Below, piece after piece: positions 23,329 through 34,714 of a stretch of 64,000 nt of DNA (position 1 is its first letter; the number at the start of each line of letters is the position of its first letter). The DNA is from Bipolaris cookei (Eukaryota > Ascomycota > Dothideomycetes > Pleosporales > Pleosporaceae): NCBI GenBank assembly GCA_002286855.1, contig NRSV01000020.1, forward strand, positions 186,001 through 250,000. Reading direction: 5' to 3'. The translations under genes and the position numbers were made by a program. The notes beneath the pieces were generated by a model, which saw nothing but the letters and a program-made list of their open reading frames with translations, had not been told where the DNA came from and searched no databases.

Positions 23329-23702
23329 GCCGTGTGAAGGAAGCCTAGGCGATGAAGATACTCAACACCAACATGTAAGGTATGTAGTAGGTTATGAAGA
23401 ACTCCACAGGTGGCAACAACACGTGGCAGGATACCGTAGCAATAGAAAGAATGCCTTGCGTGCCGGGGGGGCACTGTTGATTCTAGAAACCCAGCGTGGC
23501 GGCGCCAGCCAAAAGACCCGATGACGCAAACGTCCGCGACGCACGTCCCCTCATACCCACTACTAGCGGCGCCATCTTACGCTACGGGGGTAGATCCGGA
23601 CTAGCGGCGTGCTCCCGCTCGTGTAGGTAGACACAGCTCGCGCGTTAGACATGGAACGACAAACTGTTAGCAAATCCCACAAAAGCCCCATCAACAGCAA
23701 CC

Positions 23703-25467
23703 ATGAAACAGCGCATTACATACATAGTGCATAACTCCGAGACCTTCTCGCCCGAGCAACTTGAAGTCGGGACCGACAAGCGAGATCCCGTGTTTGCGTT
23801 GAAGGGAATTGAGGCGGCCAAGGAACACCGTATCACACTTGGGTTGGACGAGCTGCCTGAAAGCGTACGTTATCCATCCACCTATCTGCACAACATCTTT
23901 TAGAATGAAACGAAATGAGCTGATGGAGCAAAAATCTAGTTGAAAAACTTCTTCTCTCAATGGCATGAAATGCATCTGCGATGGCAATCGCCCAAATCGT
24001 ACATTGCAACACCGCCGTTTACATCACGTGTCTCACCGGGTCTGCACGCCTTCTTTACGCCGCTAAGTGATACGCCTGACGATGCATTTTGCTCAGTGCT
24101 TCATGAGATGGTGTCGTCGGTGTTGAAGTGTTCGACTACGTCGCAGAGTGCGACAAAGGTGCCTGTGCTGTCTGAGCGCTTTGCCATGTCTGCTTCGTCG
24201 CAGTTTTATGGGTATCTAGGGGAGATTGAGGAGGTGAAGGAGGATTTGCAGCGGGTGCTTTGTGGGGAGAAGAAGAAGGGGTACTGTGTGGATATGGTGG
24301 GGGAGATTGTCATGGCAAGGTATGTTGATGTGGATTATGATACCATCTCACGGGCGGTGGTTGTGACTGCGGGATGGCCGCACGCACAAGAGGGTGGAAA
24401 GGGATGGACCGATGAGATACGGTTACCGAGTAAAGATGCCACGGTTGAGATAGGAGTACTGAATTTGGAGGGAAACACTGATCCCGAAGACATTCAATTC
24501 GGTGGTTTTCTGACAGTGTTGGGCGAAGACAAGAAACCAAGTACGTTCTTGGAAATACCCACCAACGAAGACACCAGCTAATCCAAGTCCACCAGAGCCC
24601 ACACGCTTCCAAACACCAACCCGCCACTATCCCCATGTCGCCCCTTCCAAGAACCCTACTGTCAAACCATCCCCCCACCCCCTAACCTACACCAGCAGCC
24701 TCAACCAGCCCACAGGCCTTCACCCAACCCTGATGCTCACCTTCCCCGCCCAAAACCTCACCGCCCCAGCTCCTGGCTGTAAAATTCACGCCTACCTCAC
24801 CCTCCCCTCCTACCTCTTCATCGACCAATACCAATTCACAGACCCCCTCTTCCTCGCCTCCAAGCACCTCAAGCGCCTGCGCTCCTTGGCAGGCGCCACC
24901 GACCTCGAAGCCCCAGACTGGGCCGTTTCCCCCTGGGGCTCAGCCGCTTTATTCGAACTCGCAGTGCCCAAAGCTGAAAAGATCGAGTACCCAGAGGTAG
25001 ATGTCGGCGCTGATGAGAACGTCTGGGAGGGCCTACCGACGCATAAAGAGATTCCAGAAGGTGACTGGAACGTTAGTATTCCGCTGCACACACGCTACTT
25101 ACCTGCTGCGCCGCAGACGCATGCCACGTTGCCAGTGCCATGGCCAGTCGTATTTTGGGCGTGTAGAGCAGAGTCGGGGGCGCAGCATCCGTCGAATCCG
25201 TTTGATAGGGTGCATTTGGGGTTTGAGGGCTTGTTTGGGCCCAAGACAAGGTTTATGACTGTGCAGCCCAAAGTAGAGGGTGAGAAGCAGCTGGTAGAGT
25301 GGATTGATGTGCCGGTGTTGGATACGAGGCAGGCTGGGTGGGTTAGGGTGGGGACTATGGGAGTGGTGTTTGCGGCGTTTTTGGGGCTGTGCTGGGTGTT
25401 GTTTGGGGGTGGGGCGAGGAAGGCAAGCACAGGTAAGAAGGAGGGTGAGGGGAAGAAGAAGCAGTAG
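23703..25467 (+). CDS. PBN1: PBN1-like GPI mannosyltransferase I regulatory subunit (PIG-X domain)
   Basis: Three exons (23703-23864, 23940-24540, 24596-25467) encode 544 aa. The protein starts MKQRITYIVHNSETFSPE. The C-terminal half is a PIG-X type luminal domain (HPTLMLTFPAQNL, CKIHAYLTLPSYLFIDQYQF, TRYLPAAPQTHATLPVPWP) and ends with one transmembrane helix (MGVVFAAFLGLCWVLFG) and a short Lys-rich tail. In yeast, Pbn1 binds Gpi14 and is needed for addition of the first mannose to GPI anchors in the ER. Length and the single C-terminal membrane anchor fit. The gene is convergent with AOS1, with 194 bp between stop codons. Exon 3 begins inside the AAG codon that completes DKKPKPTRF. Confidence 0.85.
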
Positions 25468-25661
25468 TGGCAAGGAGTATAGGACATCACTGTAAAGTGG
25501 TTGATGAGGTCAGGTAGTGTTGGAGCTCTGTTTGCTCCCTCGCTATCATGCAGCATTATTATTCGGGTATCTTTTCTCTGGCTATATACGGTTCTCTGAT
25601 GTCCGGGACTGCATGTCATGAATTCCCAAACTGTATTCAACTTACATTTCATCAGGCCTCT

Positions 25662-26879
25662 CTAAACCACTGTCACGGGTGCATCAACAGGGACGCTCGG
25701 AATAATGGGCACGGGGGTGCCTGGGAAGATGGGGTGTAGAGCATAGACTGGGCCCGCGCTGTCTTCGCCATCAAAAAGCATCAGGTTCTGGATTGGCTGT
25801 TCGCGCTGGCCCAGCACGTTGATGACATCTTGTGCCAGCTGGCCACCCAAGAAGGCTGTGACGGGCGCCAGTTCGCTGCCTAGATTCTGTAAAAAGCTTC
25901 TAAGGACATCGGCCCTGAGGGTTTCCGCGGGGAGAAGAAGTTCCTTGTGCTTGACGTTGGCAATGGTGGTGAAGAGCTGGAGGTCCTGAGGCGTGTGGGA
26001 CGGGTAGATGCCATGGCCGTTGCGCTGGTACTCCCAAAGCGCACGTACACAGGTGAGGAGTGGGTGCACCCTCTTTAGCCTCCTGGGGTTGTTTGCAATG
26101 TCGCTGGGCAATGGTGAATCTTTGGCCAGCATGAGTGGGCTGTAAAGTTCCTGCTTGGTGACAAGCTCAACGACCTTTCCATTCTCCCTCTTGACCTGGA
26201 CGTCCTTGACGCGTCTGGTTGTAGTCTCCGGGCCGATCTGAGTGTCGCGATTGCTCTTTTCGCGCTCAATGACAAAGTTGTGCTCGACAAGATCGGCGAA
26301 GATGTAGCCGTACATGCCATGGGATGCGCCCACGTAAAAAGGCTTCTTTGCTATGCGCGCGCCTGCGTTGAGGGCCGATGTGGAGAGAAAGTCCATATCG
26401 GTGGCTATGATGACGTCGTAGGCCGCATAGAAGCCAAGATCTTGCTCCATGCGAATGTCGGTCGTGATTGTTTTAACGACGACGCGTGGGTTGAGCTTCT
26501 CGACCTGGGGCCTTGCAGCTTCGGCGCGGTTCTTGCCTACGTCGGCGTCGCTGATGAAGAAGGACGCGCCCAAGTCTTCTTCTGTGACATTCTCGTGGTC
26601 GGCGAGGGTGATGGAGCCAATGCCGGCGAGAACGAGGTTCTTTGCGATTTCGTTTGCGAGGGCTTTGATGGAGACAAGGAGGATGTTCGCGGTGCGAATC
26701 TTTTGCTGGGCTTGGACACCCCAGAGGCGGATCTGGCGGTCGTAGAGGGCGATTTCGTCTGCAGAAATCTGGCTGGCCTGGGCAATGGCAGCGACCGTCT
26801 GACCAGCCGCGTTTTCGGTAGGGAGAGCGCCATTGGTTGCGGGCGGAGGTATCGCGGCGGGCTCGGTCAGGTCGGCCAT
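25662..26879 (-). CDS. AOS1: SUMO-activating enzyme subunit 1 (AOS1/SAE1)
   Basis: Intron-less, 405 aa from ATG at 26879. The frame is open 49 codons further upstream but only from a non-ATG codon, with low-complexity content, so the internal MADLTEPAA start is chosen. The ThiF/E1 fold is clear: ALYDRQIRLWGVQAQQKI, the nucleotide-binding NILLVSIKALANEIAKNLVL, GSITLADHENVTEEDLGA, and the late FLGGQLAQDVINVLGQRE. There is no catalytic cysteine domain, as expected, because this subunit pairs with UBA2, which carries the cysteine. It activates SUMO in the nucleus. The Ala/Pro-rich N-terminus is fungal-specific extension. Confidence 0.9.
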   Translation of the reverse strand: MADLTEPAAIPPPATNGALPTENAAGQTVAAIAQASQISADEIALYDRQIRLWGVQAQQKIRTANILLVSIKALANEIAKNLVLAGIGSITLADHENVTEEDLGASFFISDADVGKNRAEAARPQVEKLNPRVVVKTITTDIRMEQDLGFYAAYDVIIATDMDFLSTSALNAGARIAKKPFYVGASHGMYGYIFADLVEHNFVIEREKSNRDTQIGPETTTRRVKDVQVKRENGKVVELVTKQELYSPLMLAKDSPLPSDIANNPRRLKRVHPLLTCVRALWEYQRNGHGIYPSHTPQDLQLFTTIANVKHKELLLPAETLRADVLRSFLQNLGSELAPVTAFLGGQLAQDVINVLGQREQPIQNLMLFDGEDSAGPVYALHPIFPGTPVPIIPSVPVDAPVTVV

Positions 26880-27472
26880 GGTTGTTAACAGTGCAAGAGC
26901 AAGAGTGGAAGTGGATGGGGGAGGAGAAGGCGAGGGCCAGGGCAAAAGAAGCCAATTAAGCGGCCGAATGACGTGGGCGAGGCAGGCGAAGTGGAGGTGA
27001 GAAGCAGGTTGCAGTGCAGTCGCCAACTACCATGCCATGTATGTATGTGCTATGTTTGTATGCACGTTTGTCCTCAGACGGACAGAAGCTATTTAGAGCG
27101 TCGGAATGGAATGCGGCTCTGCAGCCCACTTACTCCACAAATACTACGTACGTAGCCCCCACTCCGCGAATGGCCACTGGCAACGGGGGTGGGCGCTGAT
27201 GCTGGGCGGCCTCAGCCACAGTGTGAGGGAGGGCATCCTTCACCCTACCCGCCCGTCCCCAGTTCCCTGCTCGCCCGTTGCCCAGACCAGACATGCGGCA
27301 TCCATAGTACGCATCCATAGGTAATAGCGCAATCTGGTCCCCGACTCCAACGTCGATACTCCATACGTATATACATCTACGCCCACACCTACACCTATAT
27401 CAGCCTCTGCTTACCACGCCCGATCTCGCCCTCTCCCCTCGCTCATGCTTAGCCGCGCCGACGTCACCAACC
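26880..27472. other. Divergent promoter region AOS1 / beta-sandwich gene
   Basis: 593 bp lie between two divergent starts. I see no gene, only CT/CA-rich leader sequence before 27473. Confidence 0.5.
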
Positions 27473-29348
27473 ATGCCTAGACCACCCCCGTCGCCATCGC
27501 CGCCCCCCGCAACTTTCCCCTTCACCACCGGCAGCTTCGACTTCCCCCATGCCTCGCCCTCGCCGCCAAGGGCCGCCCGCCCGCCCAGCACAACGTCGTC
27601 ACGCAATGGGCCACGCACCATGACGGCCCAGCAAAGTGCTGCGCACCATCAGGCGTCGGCGGCCGCACCACCGCGAGAGCCCCCCAGGCGTGCGCGCGCT
27701 CGCACATCCACCCGACGAGGCCCACTGCACCGCATTTTCGGCCCTCCACGTGACAGCGCTGTTGCTCCCGATAATTTGTCGCGCCGCCCTCCCACGGCCA
27801 ACCCCAGCCGCCCCCGGGCGACACCGAGCGAACGCTACTTCCGCCGCTCCCAGGCCCGCATCCGCGAACAGCGCTCGGCGGCCATGGACCTGACCAACGA
27901 CATGCCAGACTCGCTGAGTGACGTGCCCATCAACAACCCCTTCACCGCCAACGTAAATGCAAACATGCTCGCCCGCCCCCGGAGCCCAGTCGTCCAGGTC
28001 AATAGCGAGCGCACCCACAAGCGCAGGAAGCTCCACCACGACACGACCAGCCCCGCCGAGTACATGTGCTTCAAGTATGGCCACAAGGGTCAGGTTGTGC
28101 CGGGACGCCTGCGTATGGAAGTCGTGAGCTGTGACGGCGGCGAGCATCGCAGGGACAATCCCCCAGGCCTATACAGAGTCCAAAATGTCTTGAGGAACGA
28201 CAAGAGTGTCTATTGCAGTGAGAGCTCCCAGTGCAACCTGCTGCTGAAACACATTGGCGAGGCCCCCTTTGCCCTAGAAAAGGTCGTCATTCGAGCACCG
28301 GACCGTGGATTTACGGCTCCGTACGTGTCTCCTGTTGATCGTCTAGTCCTACTGCTAACCTCGTGCCAGTGTCCAAGAAGGTCTTGTTTTTGTGTCCATG
28401 TCTGCACATGATCTCTTGTCGGGCACCTCTGCATACAGTTTGCATTATGATAACCGCTCCCCCCTTATGTCCCCCACGCCTAGCCTGCCCAACGAAGACA
28501 ACGAGCAGATATCTCTGCGAGAGGCACTTGAAGACCCGTCCGTATGGCAGTACTCCCGTCAAGGCACTCAAGAAGACATGGAGGAACGCATCGAGAATCT
28601 CCGTCTCCGCAGTGAAAGGCTAAACGCCGAATCCGCAAATTTGATATCCTCAATGCGCTCCGACTCAGACCGTCGACACGTATTGCGTCAGATGGTCGAG
28701 CATGAAGACGAGGCCGAAGCCGAAAACTGTGACCATGTAGGAGACGATTCTTACAGCCCTGCTGCCGGCATTTCTGCTCCTACCCCGCCACCCTTCACCG
28801 TCACAACAGCGGCTAGCGAAGATGACGAGTCGGACTCTAACGAAGAACTCCCTAGCGCTGCCATTATGGCAGACCGTCTGCGAAGAGAGAGTCGTTGGCA
28901 CCCAGAGAGCGACGACGAAGATGACGAGACGGTTCCGCGCCTGGCATCTCTCCGTCGAGCACCCGCGTTGGAATACAGTCAATACGGCAGCGAATGGCGG
29001 GAACGGAGAGAGCGGTACACAGAGCCAATTCGTGCGTCACGCATCACTGCGCCCAGTCGTATCGAACCATCCGAGCGCACCCCAGATGCTGAACCACCCA
29101 TTGCTCCCCATGCACGCTTTTTCATTGCAAAGAACAAGAACAAGATCACTATCAAGTTCCACCCAGCCATGTGAGTTTGAAAGCAAATGCCTTAAGACGG
29201 CTTATGCTGACGTTGGCTATGCAGTTCCGGAAGGCATGTCCTACTCAAATTTTGGAGTCCCAAACGTGACGGCAACATTGACATTGAGAGTGTTCAGTTC
29301 TATGGCTATTCGGGTCCTCGTTATTTCCCCGCTGTTCAACCACGGTAA
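27473..29348 (+). CDS. Conserved hypothetical protein with split galactose-binding-like beta-sandwich
   Basis: Three exons (27473-28320, 28370-29170, 29225-29348) encode 590 aa. The first 170 residues are Pro/Arg/Ser-rich and disordered, with a likely nuclear signal (HKRRKLHHD). A folded part starts at YMCFKYGHKGQVVPGRLRM and includes SQCNLLLKHIGEAPFALEK, VVIRAPDRGFTAP and VQEGLVFVSMS. It is then interrupted by about 240 acidic, low-complexity residues (a coiled MEERIENLRLRSERLNAES and DDEDDETV tracts). It resumes at the C-terminus with RHVLLKFWSPKRDGNIDIES and VQFYGYSGPRYFPA. That tail resembles the last strands of DOC1-like or F5/8C-type domains. I infer a nuclear regulatory or ubiquitin-pathway protein. 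The exact family is not recognised. Confidence 0.75.
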
Positions 29349-30311
29349 ACTGCAAAGGTTTTGCCATTCGTGACATGACTATCCGTGTCTTATCAACATT
29401 TATATTTGCATCAAAGATTAGACAATCGTGTCAAATGAGGCGACGTGGTCTATGATGTCTCTTGAGGAACTGCACATGACACATATGGTCTGGGCCTGTG
29501 CCTACAACCATGTACGAAATGATACCCAGATACATTGTACGACTGTAATATTTTTAGGAAAAAATTAACAGCCTCGTAAGATGGTTGATACCATGGAATG
29601 ATGTAAAGTGCCACAATGTCTGTTGAACAATGTGTGTAATAGAGTATGACAATACTAGCATCGACGCCTAGTTTACCCGTTGTGTCCTTACGAGGGAAGG
29701 AGCAGTAGAGCAACTAGATCACGTGACTGTCCTTCGAGAACATGATCCAACCACAACGGAACAACACCTGACTTTCGTCTAACTCCCCTGACCAATTCGT
29801 GGCGAGAAGTGTTTCTCGAAAGCTTGGCGGGTCTAGAGAAAAGTTAAAACAGCAGAGTTATGAACTACAGCCTTAAAGGGCCATACCAAAGTACAGGCTG
29901 CGTATCCCGGCGGTTTCTCCGCATGAACGGCAAGATCTTTAAAACGGATTAGACTGGCCGTACATCTCAAGCGAAATTTAGAAGTAGTAGCGTGTTGAGA
30001 TATCTACGAGGGGCTGTGCGTGCTGTGGCTGGCAACTGCGGCCTCTACTGATCCCCTGGCCCTGGGCAGCTCTTATTCCCAGTCATGCAGGCAACCGTTT
30101 CCTGATTTCCTTATCGCCCTCAATGCCCCCACACCATGGAATAAGGAACATATTTCAACGAAAGTTTAGCACGTAGAATGCCCATACTAGCGGCTCCTCC
30201 AGTGTAGGTTCAGGAATTCGTGGATAAGTTCTTCGCTTAAACATGTCGCCAGGTCAGAAACGGCGCCGACGTGGCTTCGATTACAGCCCTCTGTAATCCA
30301 ATAGTTTCAGA
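29349..30311. other. Intergenic, no gene recognised
   Basis: This AT-rich stretch between the beta-sandwich gene and the HET pseudogene has only short unrelated frames. Confidence 0.4.
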
Positions 30312-32438
30312 TTGTTAGAGCTCATTCCTGGACAAAGTCTATCTGCCGATATTCATTGCAGGCTTGGGGGCTGTCAGTTAGATTCAGTACCGCCATACGA
30401 AGCTCTATTATATACATGGGGTAATGAGAAGAGTATGTGCCGGATATCATGGAACGGTTTGTTCTTTCACATCCGACCAAATCTTCGAGACGTGTTGCGT
30501 CGCCTGCGGCAATCTTCAAGCACAAGAATCATTTGGATTGATGCAATATGCATTGACCAAAACGACGAGAAGGAGAAAAGCATTCAAGTACCTCTAATGG
30601 GAAATATACACTAGAGCATAACGTGTAATTGCTTGGCTTGGTGAAGAGACGTTTGGTAATGGAGTAGCTCTTGATTTCATTCCATGCTTGAGCGTCGTTG
30701 CTAAATTGGACACCGAGTCCATCTTGCTGTTCCACCTTGAGATTGATGAGTTTCTTCGGCGAATAATGTCCCTTGTTCACCTGTTCTCCCGTCCCTGGTT
30801 GCAAAGAATGTGGATAGTCCAAGAAGTGGCACTAGCTCCGGATGTCCTCGTTTTTTTTTGCGGCTCCCGTCATGTTCCTTGGTCGATGTTCCATTCCTTC
30901 ATCATGGCATGGATGGACACTAGACATTTCCAGCAACACAGGTTGAAAATACTTCAAAGAAGTGCAGTTCGTGCCTTCGGCATGTTCGTCTCTGGCTTTG
31001 CAGAGGCGTTAACGAGACGGCGCCAATCACATCAGACTAGTCCCTCCACGCCTGAGCTACTCAAACCGTCAAATTTGCTATGGTCATTCGAACATCGATT
31101 GGTAACCGATCCTAGAGACAAGATTTATGGCCTTTGAGGCCTTCTTGGTGACCACGAAGTTCAGGCGGACTACGGTAAACCATCCGAGGATATATACCTG
31201 TCGTTCTCCTCCTCATGCTTGTTGGAATACAAAGGTCTGGAATTGTTTTGTTGGATGACTGGAGAGTATTACGAGCCTATGAATCCACGTCTTCCATCTT
31301 GGGTTCCCGATTTTGGTCTGAAATCTATTATACCAATCTCTTCTTTTCTGCCTAACCAAGATCTAGGAGAGTTGCAGCGAGTAGTCTTGACAGCTGGACC
31401 AGACCGATCAAGATCATTGTCTGCTATTCAGTTTGGAGATGACCCTCGTACGCTGATTCTCCGAGGCCATCTGTTTGACGTGGTCAACCAATGCGGACAT
31501 ATGTGTAAGGGGCTGGACTCAAGAGAGTGCTGTGCCAAGGGCAATGCCGGGTGTAACAAGATTGTATTCGATAGAGAGCTAAGCTTCTAAGCTACGTAGC
31601 TATCTATATACAATGCTAGCTGCCCGTGCAACAATCGGGCAGAGAGAACCTACTCGCTCTGAGTATCGGTCAGGTTCGGTGTCCGACATCCGACGTCCGA
31701 TGTCCGAACTACGTTCGGACGGTGTGCACGCCGAATCCCGGTACTCTAGGTGGCATTAGGATCTAGCTTATTCCATTGTGGCTCTACCGAGATTCCATCG
31801 AGAAGCTATCCAAAGGGCGTTTAGCCCGTTACAATGTGTATCCCTTCTTGGATGATATCGTTCTTGCTAGCCGCACAAACAGACCGATTCTTTACCACTG
31901 GAAGAGAATGGCTATGAACACTCGGTCTGAAACGTATCGTTTGCCTGATGCTAAGAAGGATGCCTTTTGAAGAACAATTTTGACCGACCGACAGATCGAA
32001 GGGCTTCATTTCGAGGGAAATGCTGGATGGAACCCAGCATAATGAATCCCAGTAGGAATACAATACATCCCACCCAAAACAACGAAAGAGGTGCAAGATT
32101 TGTTGCAGGCTATGGCGAATCGACAATTTTGCTTGAATGGACGAAGGTTCTGTATAATTAGGAAGGGCCATTTCTGCTTACTGTCACAGACCGCTTCCAA
32201 AGGGGACGTGATCTGCGTATTGCTGGGTGGAGAGGTGCCCTACGTATTGAGGCGGCGTATTGATAATCAAAGCCAAGATTTATATACGATAGTGGGGGAA
32301 TAATGAGCTGTCACATCACTGCGTACTATTTTAATGACTGACTGGGCTATTATTTATGTGTATGGAATCATGGATGGTGAGGCTGTTGCTGATATTCTGG
32401 AAGGTAAAGATAAGGGCGATGTCTTCAGGCTGCGTTGA
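30312..32438 (+). pseudogene. HET-domain (heterokaryon incompatibility) pseudogene
   Basis: The HET domain is evident: PYEALLYTWGNE, then NLRDVLRRLRQSSSTRIIWI, then DAICIDQNDEKEKSIQVPLM, then after a break RVIAWLGEETFGNG, FSRPWLQRMWIVQEVALAP and DPRDKIYGL. The C-terminal part follows (LPSWVPDFG; RRFCIIRKGHFCLLS; GDVICVLLGGEVPYVLRR; YVYGIMDGEAVADILEG), as usual in these 600-700 aa proteins. Breaks seen are a frameshift with stop after MGNIH (about 30613-30630), TGA after KIYGL (31135), a roughly 170-bp foreign insert near 31590-31765, and further stops near 31968 and 32038. HET proteins trigger cell death on fusion of unlike mycelia, and this copy cannot do so. The N-terminal ATG is not clear. 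Confidence 0.85.
31590..31765. repeat. Hairpin-rich insert within HET pseudogene
   Basis: This segment of about 170 bp separates two parts of the HET frame. It contains an inverted pair CTGCCCG/CGGGCAG around 31620-31645, a run of TCCGAC-type hexamer variants, and a perfect small hairpin CCGAAC-TAC-GTTCGG near 31705-31720. It may be a small non-autonomous element, and the boundaries are approximate. Confidence 0.4.
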
Positions 32439-32895
32439 TGGTAAATCTGTTTACGAGAAATAACATGTAACAATTTGCGTCACTAAATGTTTGAAGCCTA
32501 TATCGTTTCTTTTAGGGTAACGGGGTTCTTTGCCATGGACGGGAGGTACAGTAATGTTGTACGAGCAGCCAGAGCCTAGGTTGCATGATTGTACATATGG
32601 ACTGAAGTAGTAAACATTGTTCCGTTACAGAGGTTGTTCCGCTATAGTTGAATGCACGTAACTCCAAAAGCCGGATTCAACAGTATATCACCTTATCAAC
32701 GACACGACCACCGCTAATAGTACATGACCACAATACAGGATAGCTGCATGGCAAGGTAGGAAATGATGCTACGCCGGCACACGCATTTATGTATGGTTGA
32801 GGTTGGCGCACGTCTATGCACGGTTCAAGCATCATTTTCGATTTCGTATTGTGCTACTCGCCCAGCCACAGCTACGCAACTGCTGCGCCACGATA

Positions 32896-32909
32896 CCGTG
32901 CCCCACCAC
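32896..32909 (+). repeat. Left terminal inverted repeat of second pogo-type element
   Basis: CCGTGCCCCACCAC starts directly after TA. It is the inverted match of 34699-34712. Confidence 0.8.
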
Positions 32910-32937
32910 AATGTTAGCACCTCATATCTCCACCATC

Positions 32938-34698
32938 ATGACTAATATTGAGGCTACGCTTGCAGCTATTGATGTCCTAAGGCCTACAGAGTTTTTTATG
33001 CATACTGAAATTGCAAAAATATGGTGTTGTTCGATCTACGCTCGCCCGAAGACACCAAGGTCGCTGCGCCTCACCCACAATAGGCAACCAGAAACGACAA
33101 CTCCTTCACCCACACCAAGAGCCGGCCTTAATGGCTTATATCAATCGACTGATAGAGAGAGTCCTACCACCTACTCAGTCAATGATACGCAATTTTGTGT
33201 TATAGATTGCTAAGAGAAAGGTTGGAGTACACTGGGCTAGTCGCTTTGTTCAGCGCTATCCTGATCAGCTTATCTCAAAGTAGGCAGTAGGCATGGATAG
33301 CTGTCGCCACAAAGCTGGCTTTAGCAGTAAGCACAGCCTCTAACTCAGCCTCCTATGCGATAAATTCGATCAATATTACGTCGAGGCGCATCATATCTTT
33401 AATATGGACGAGAAGGGCTTCATGCTTGGTGTAGTAAATTGTTCGAGGAGGATCTTTAGTAGAGCCTCGTATGAGGATGAAAGAAGGGGGAGTATTATAT
33501 AGGATGGCTCGCGCGAGTGGATAACGCTGCTGGCCTGCATCTGCGCTGATGGATCTTACCTCAAGCCTGCCCTCGATCCAGATATACACCAAATTCAAGT
33601 ATCCTCCTCACCTTCTGGGTGGACAAACAATGAGATAGACCTCGTGTGGCTTCAACAGCTGTTCGATCGCAGTAGAAGGGCGAAGGCTCGCTCCTCCTAT
33701 CGATTACTTACCCCTGGCGGCCATGGATCTCACTTAACAATGAATTTTATTGAATACTGTGATCAGAATAAGATCCCCCTCGCAGTATATCCTCCTCACT
33801 CAACCCACGTGCTACAGCCTCTCGACGTCAGCATGTTTAAGCCTCTCTTAACAGTGTACTCAAATGAGGTTTCTGCCTTCATGGATAGGAGCCAAGGCCT
33901 TACTTCAATGAGTAAGAGAGACTTCTTTCCTCTCTTCCACCAAGCCTGGCAGGCCTCCTTCAAGGAAACGACAATCCTGAACGCCTTTAAGGCTACAGGG
34001 ATATCGCCTCTTAACCCAGAAGTAATCCTTCAGCGCTTTGCTATACCTGATCCTACTAGTGACAGTGACTTCTCAGCTCTTAGTGCCTCCGACTAGAGGA
34101 ATACAGAACGCCTGCTACGTAAGGTAGTCGCTGATCAAGGCGATACACGGGTCAAAAAGTTAAGCCAGGCTATTCACTCAAGTTCAGTTGAAAACAATCC
34201 CCTCAAGGAGGAAGTAATGAAGCTAAGGGAGGCTCTAGTCAATGAGAGAACACGCAGGAAACGAGGCAAGCCTCTACCCCTGCAGGAGGCTGAGGACTAT
34301 CGTGGTGGAGCTTTATTCTGGTCTCCAAGGAAGGTGCAGCAGGCGCGCGATCGCCTGCATCTCCAGGAAGATGAGGAGCAGCCACGACTTCAAAAAGCTG
34401 ATACGATGAGGCAATGTGAGGAGGCGAGGCAGGCGAGGGTGAGGGAGAAGGAGCAGAGGCGGAGGGCGAGGCTTGCAGTGAGCCCAATGAGGAAGAAGGA
34501 GAAGGAGGAGAAGGCTTTTGAAAAGGCCTCGAGGATTGCGGCTCCCAAGGCTGCAAAACAACTTCAGAAGCCCTTAAAACTTCCTAAAGGGGTAAGAGAA
34601 AGAGCTTTGAGGCTTCTACAAAGGCTATTCGAAGAAAGAGGCCTAATGCGAGGCCTCAAAGTAGTGAGGAGCCTCAGGGAGGTGATTGCGAGCACGAA
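32938..34698 (+). pseudogene. Pogo-type transposase with one frameshift and several stops
   Basis: From ATG at 32938 the psq helix-turn-helix reads EATLAAIDVLRPTEFFMHTE. At an A-run near 33010 the frame shifts and continues KYGVVRSTLARRHQGRCAS and INRLIERVLPPTQSMIRNF. After that one frame holds the DDE core (HIFNMDEKGFMLG, SREWITLLACICADGSYLKP, LTPGGHGSHLT, YPPHSTHVLQPLDVSMFKPL) and a long Lys/Arg/Glu coiled tail. Five stops interrupt it (for example K-stop-AVGMD, where TGG is expected, and I-stop-DGSREW, where CAG fits). The second catalytic Asp is Gly (GGHGSH rather than DGHGSH). The frame stays open through the right inverted repeat, so the original stop has been lost. It is nonfunctional. 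Confidence 0.8.
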
Positions 34699-34712
34699 GT
34701 GGTGGGGCACGG
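34699..34712 (-). repeat. Right terminal inverted repeat of second pogo-type element
   Basis: GTGGTGGGGCACGG followed by TA is the inverted partner of the left end. Confidence 0.8.
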
Positions 34713-34714
34713 TA

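Larger units (their letters stand above)
32896..34712 (+). mobile_element. Second Fot1/pogo-type DNA transposon, 1817 bp
   Basis: Ends carry the inverted sequence CCGTGCCCCACCAC (14 bp perfect, then degenerate) and are flanked by TA at 32894-32895 and 34713-34714. The interior is a plus-strand transposase frame. The inverted repeat differs completely from that of the element at 9.7 kb, so this is a different family member. It lies 450 bp after the HET pseudogene. Confidence 0.85.

Noticed and set aside
26880..27026. N-terminal extension of AOS1 by 49 residues
   Set aside because: The upstream start is not ATG and the added sequence is low complexity; the ATG at 26879 fits the family.
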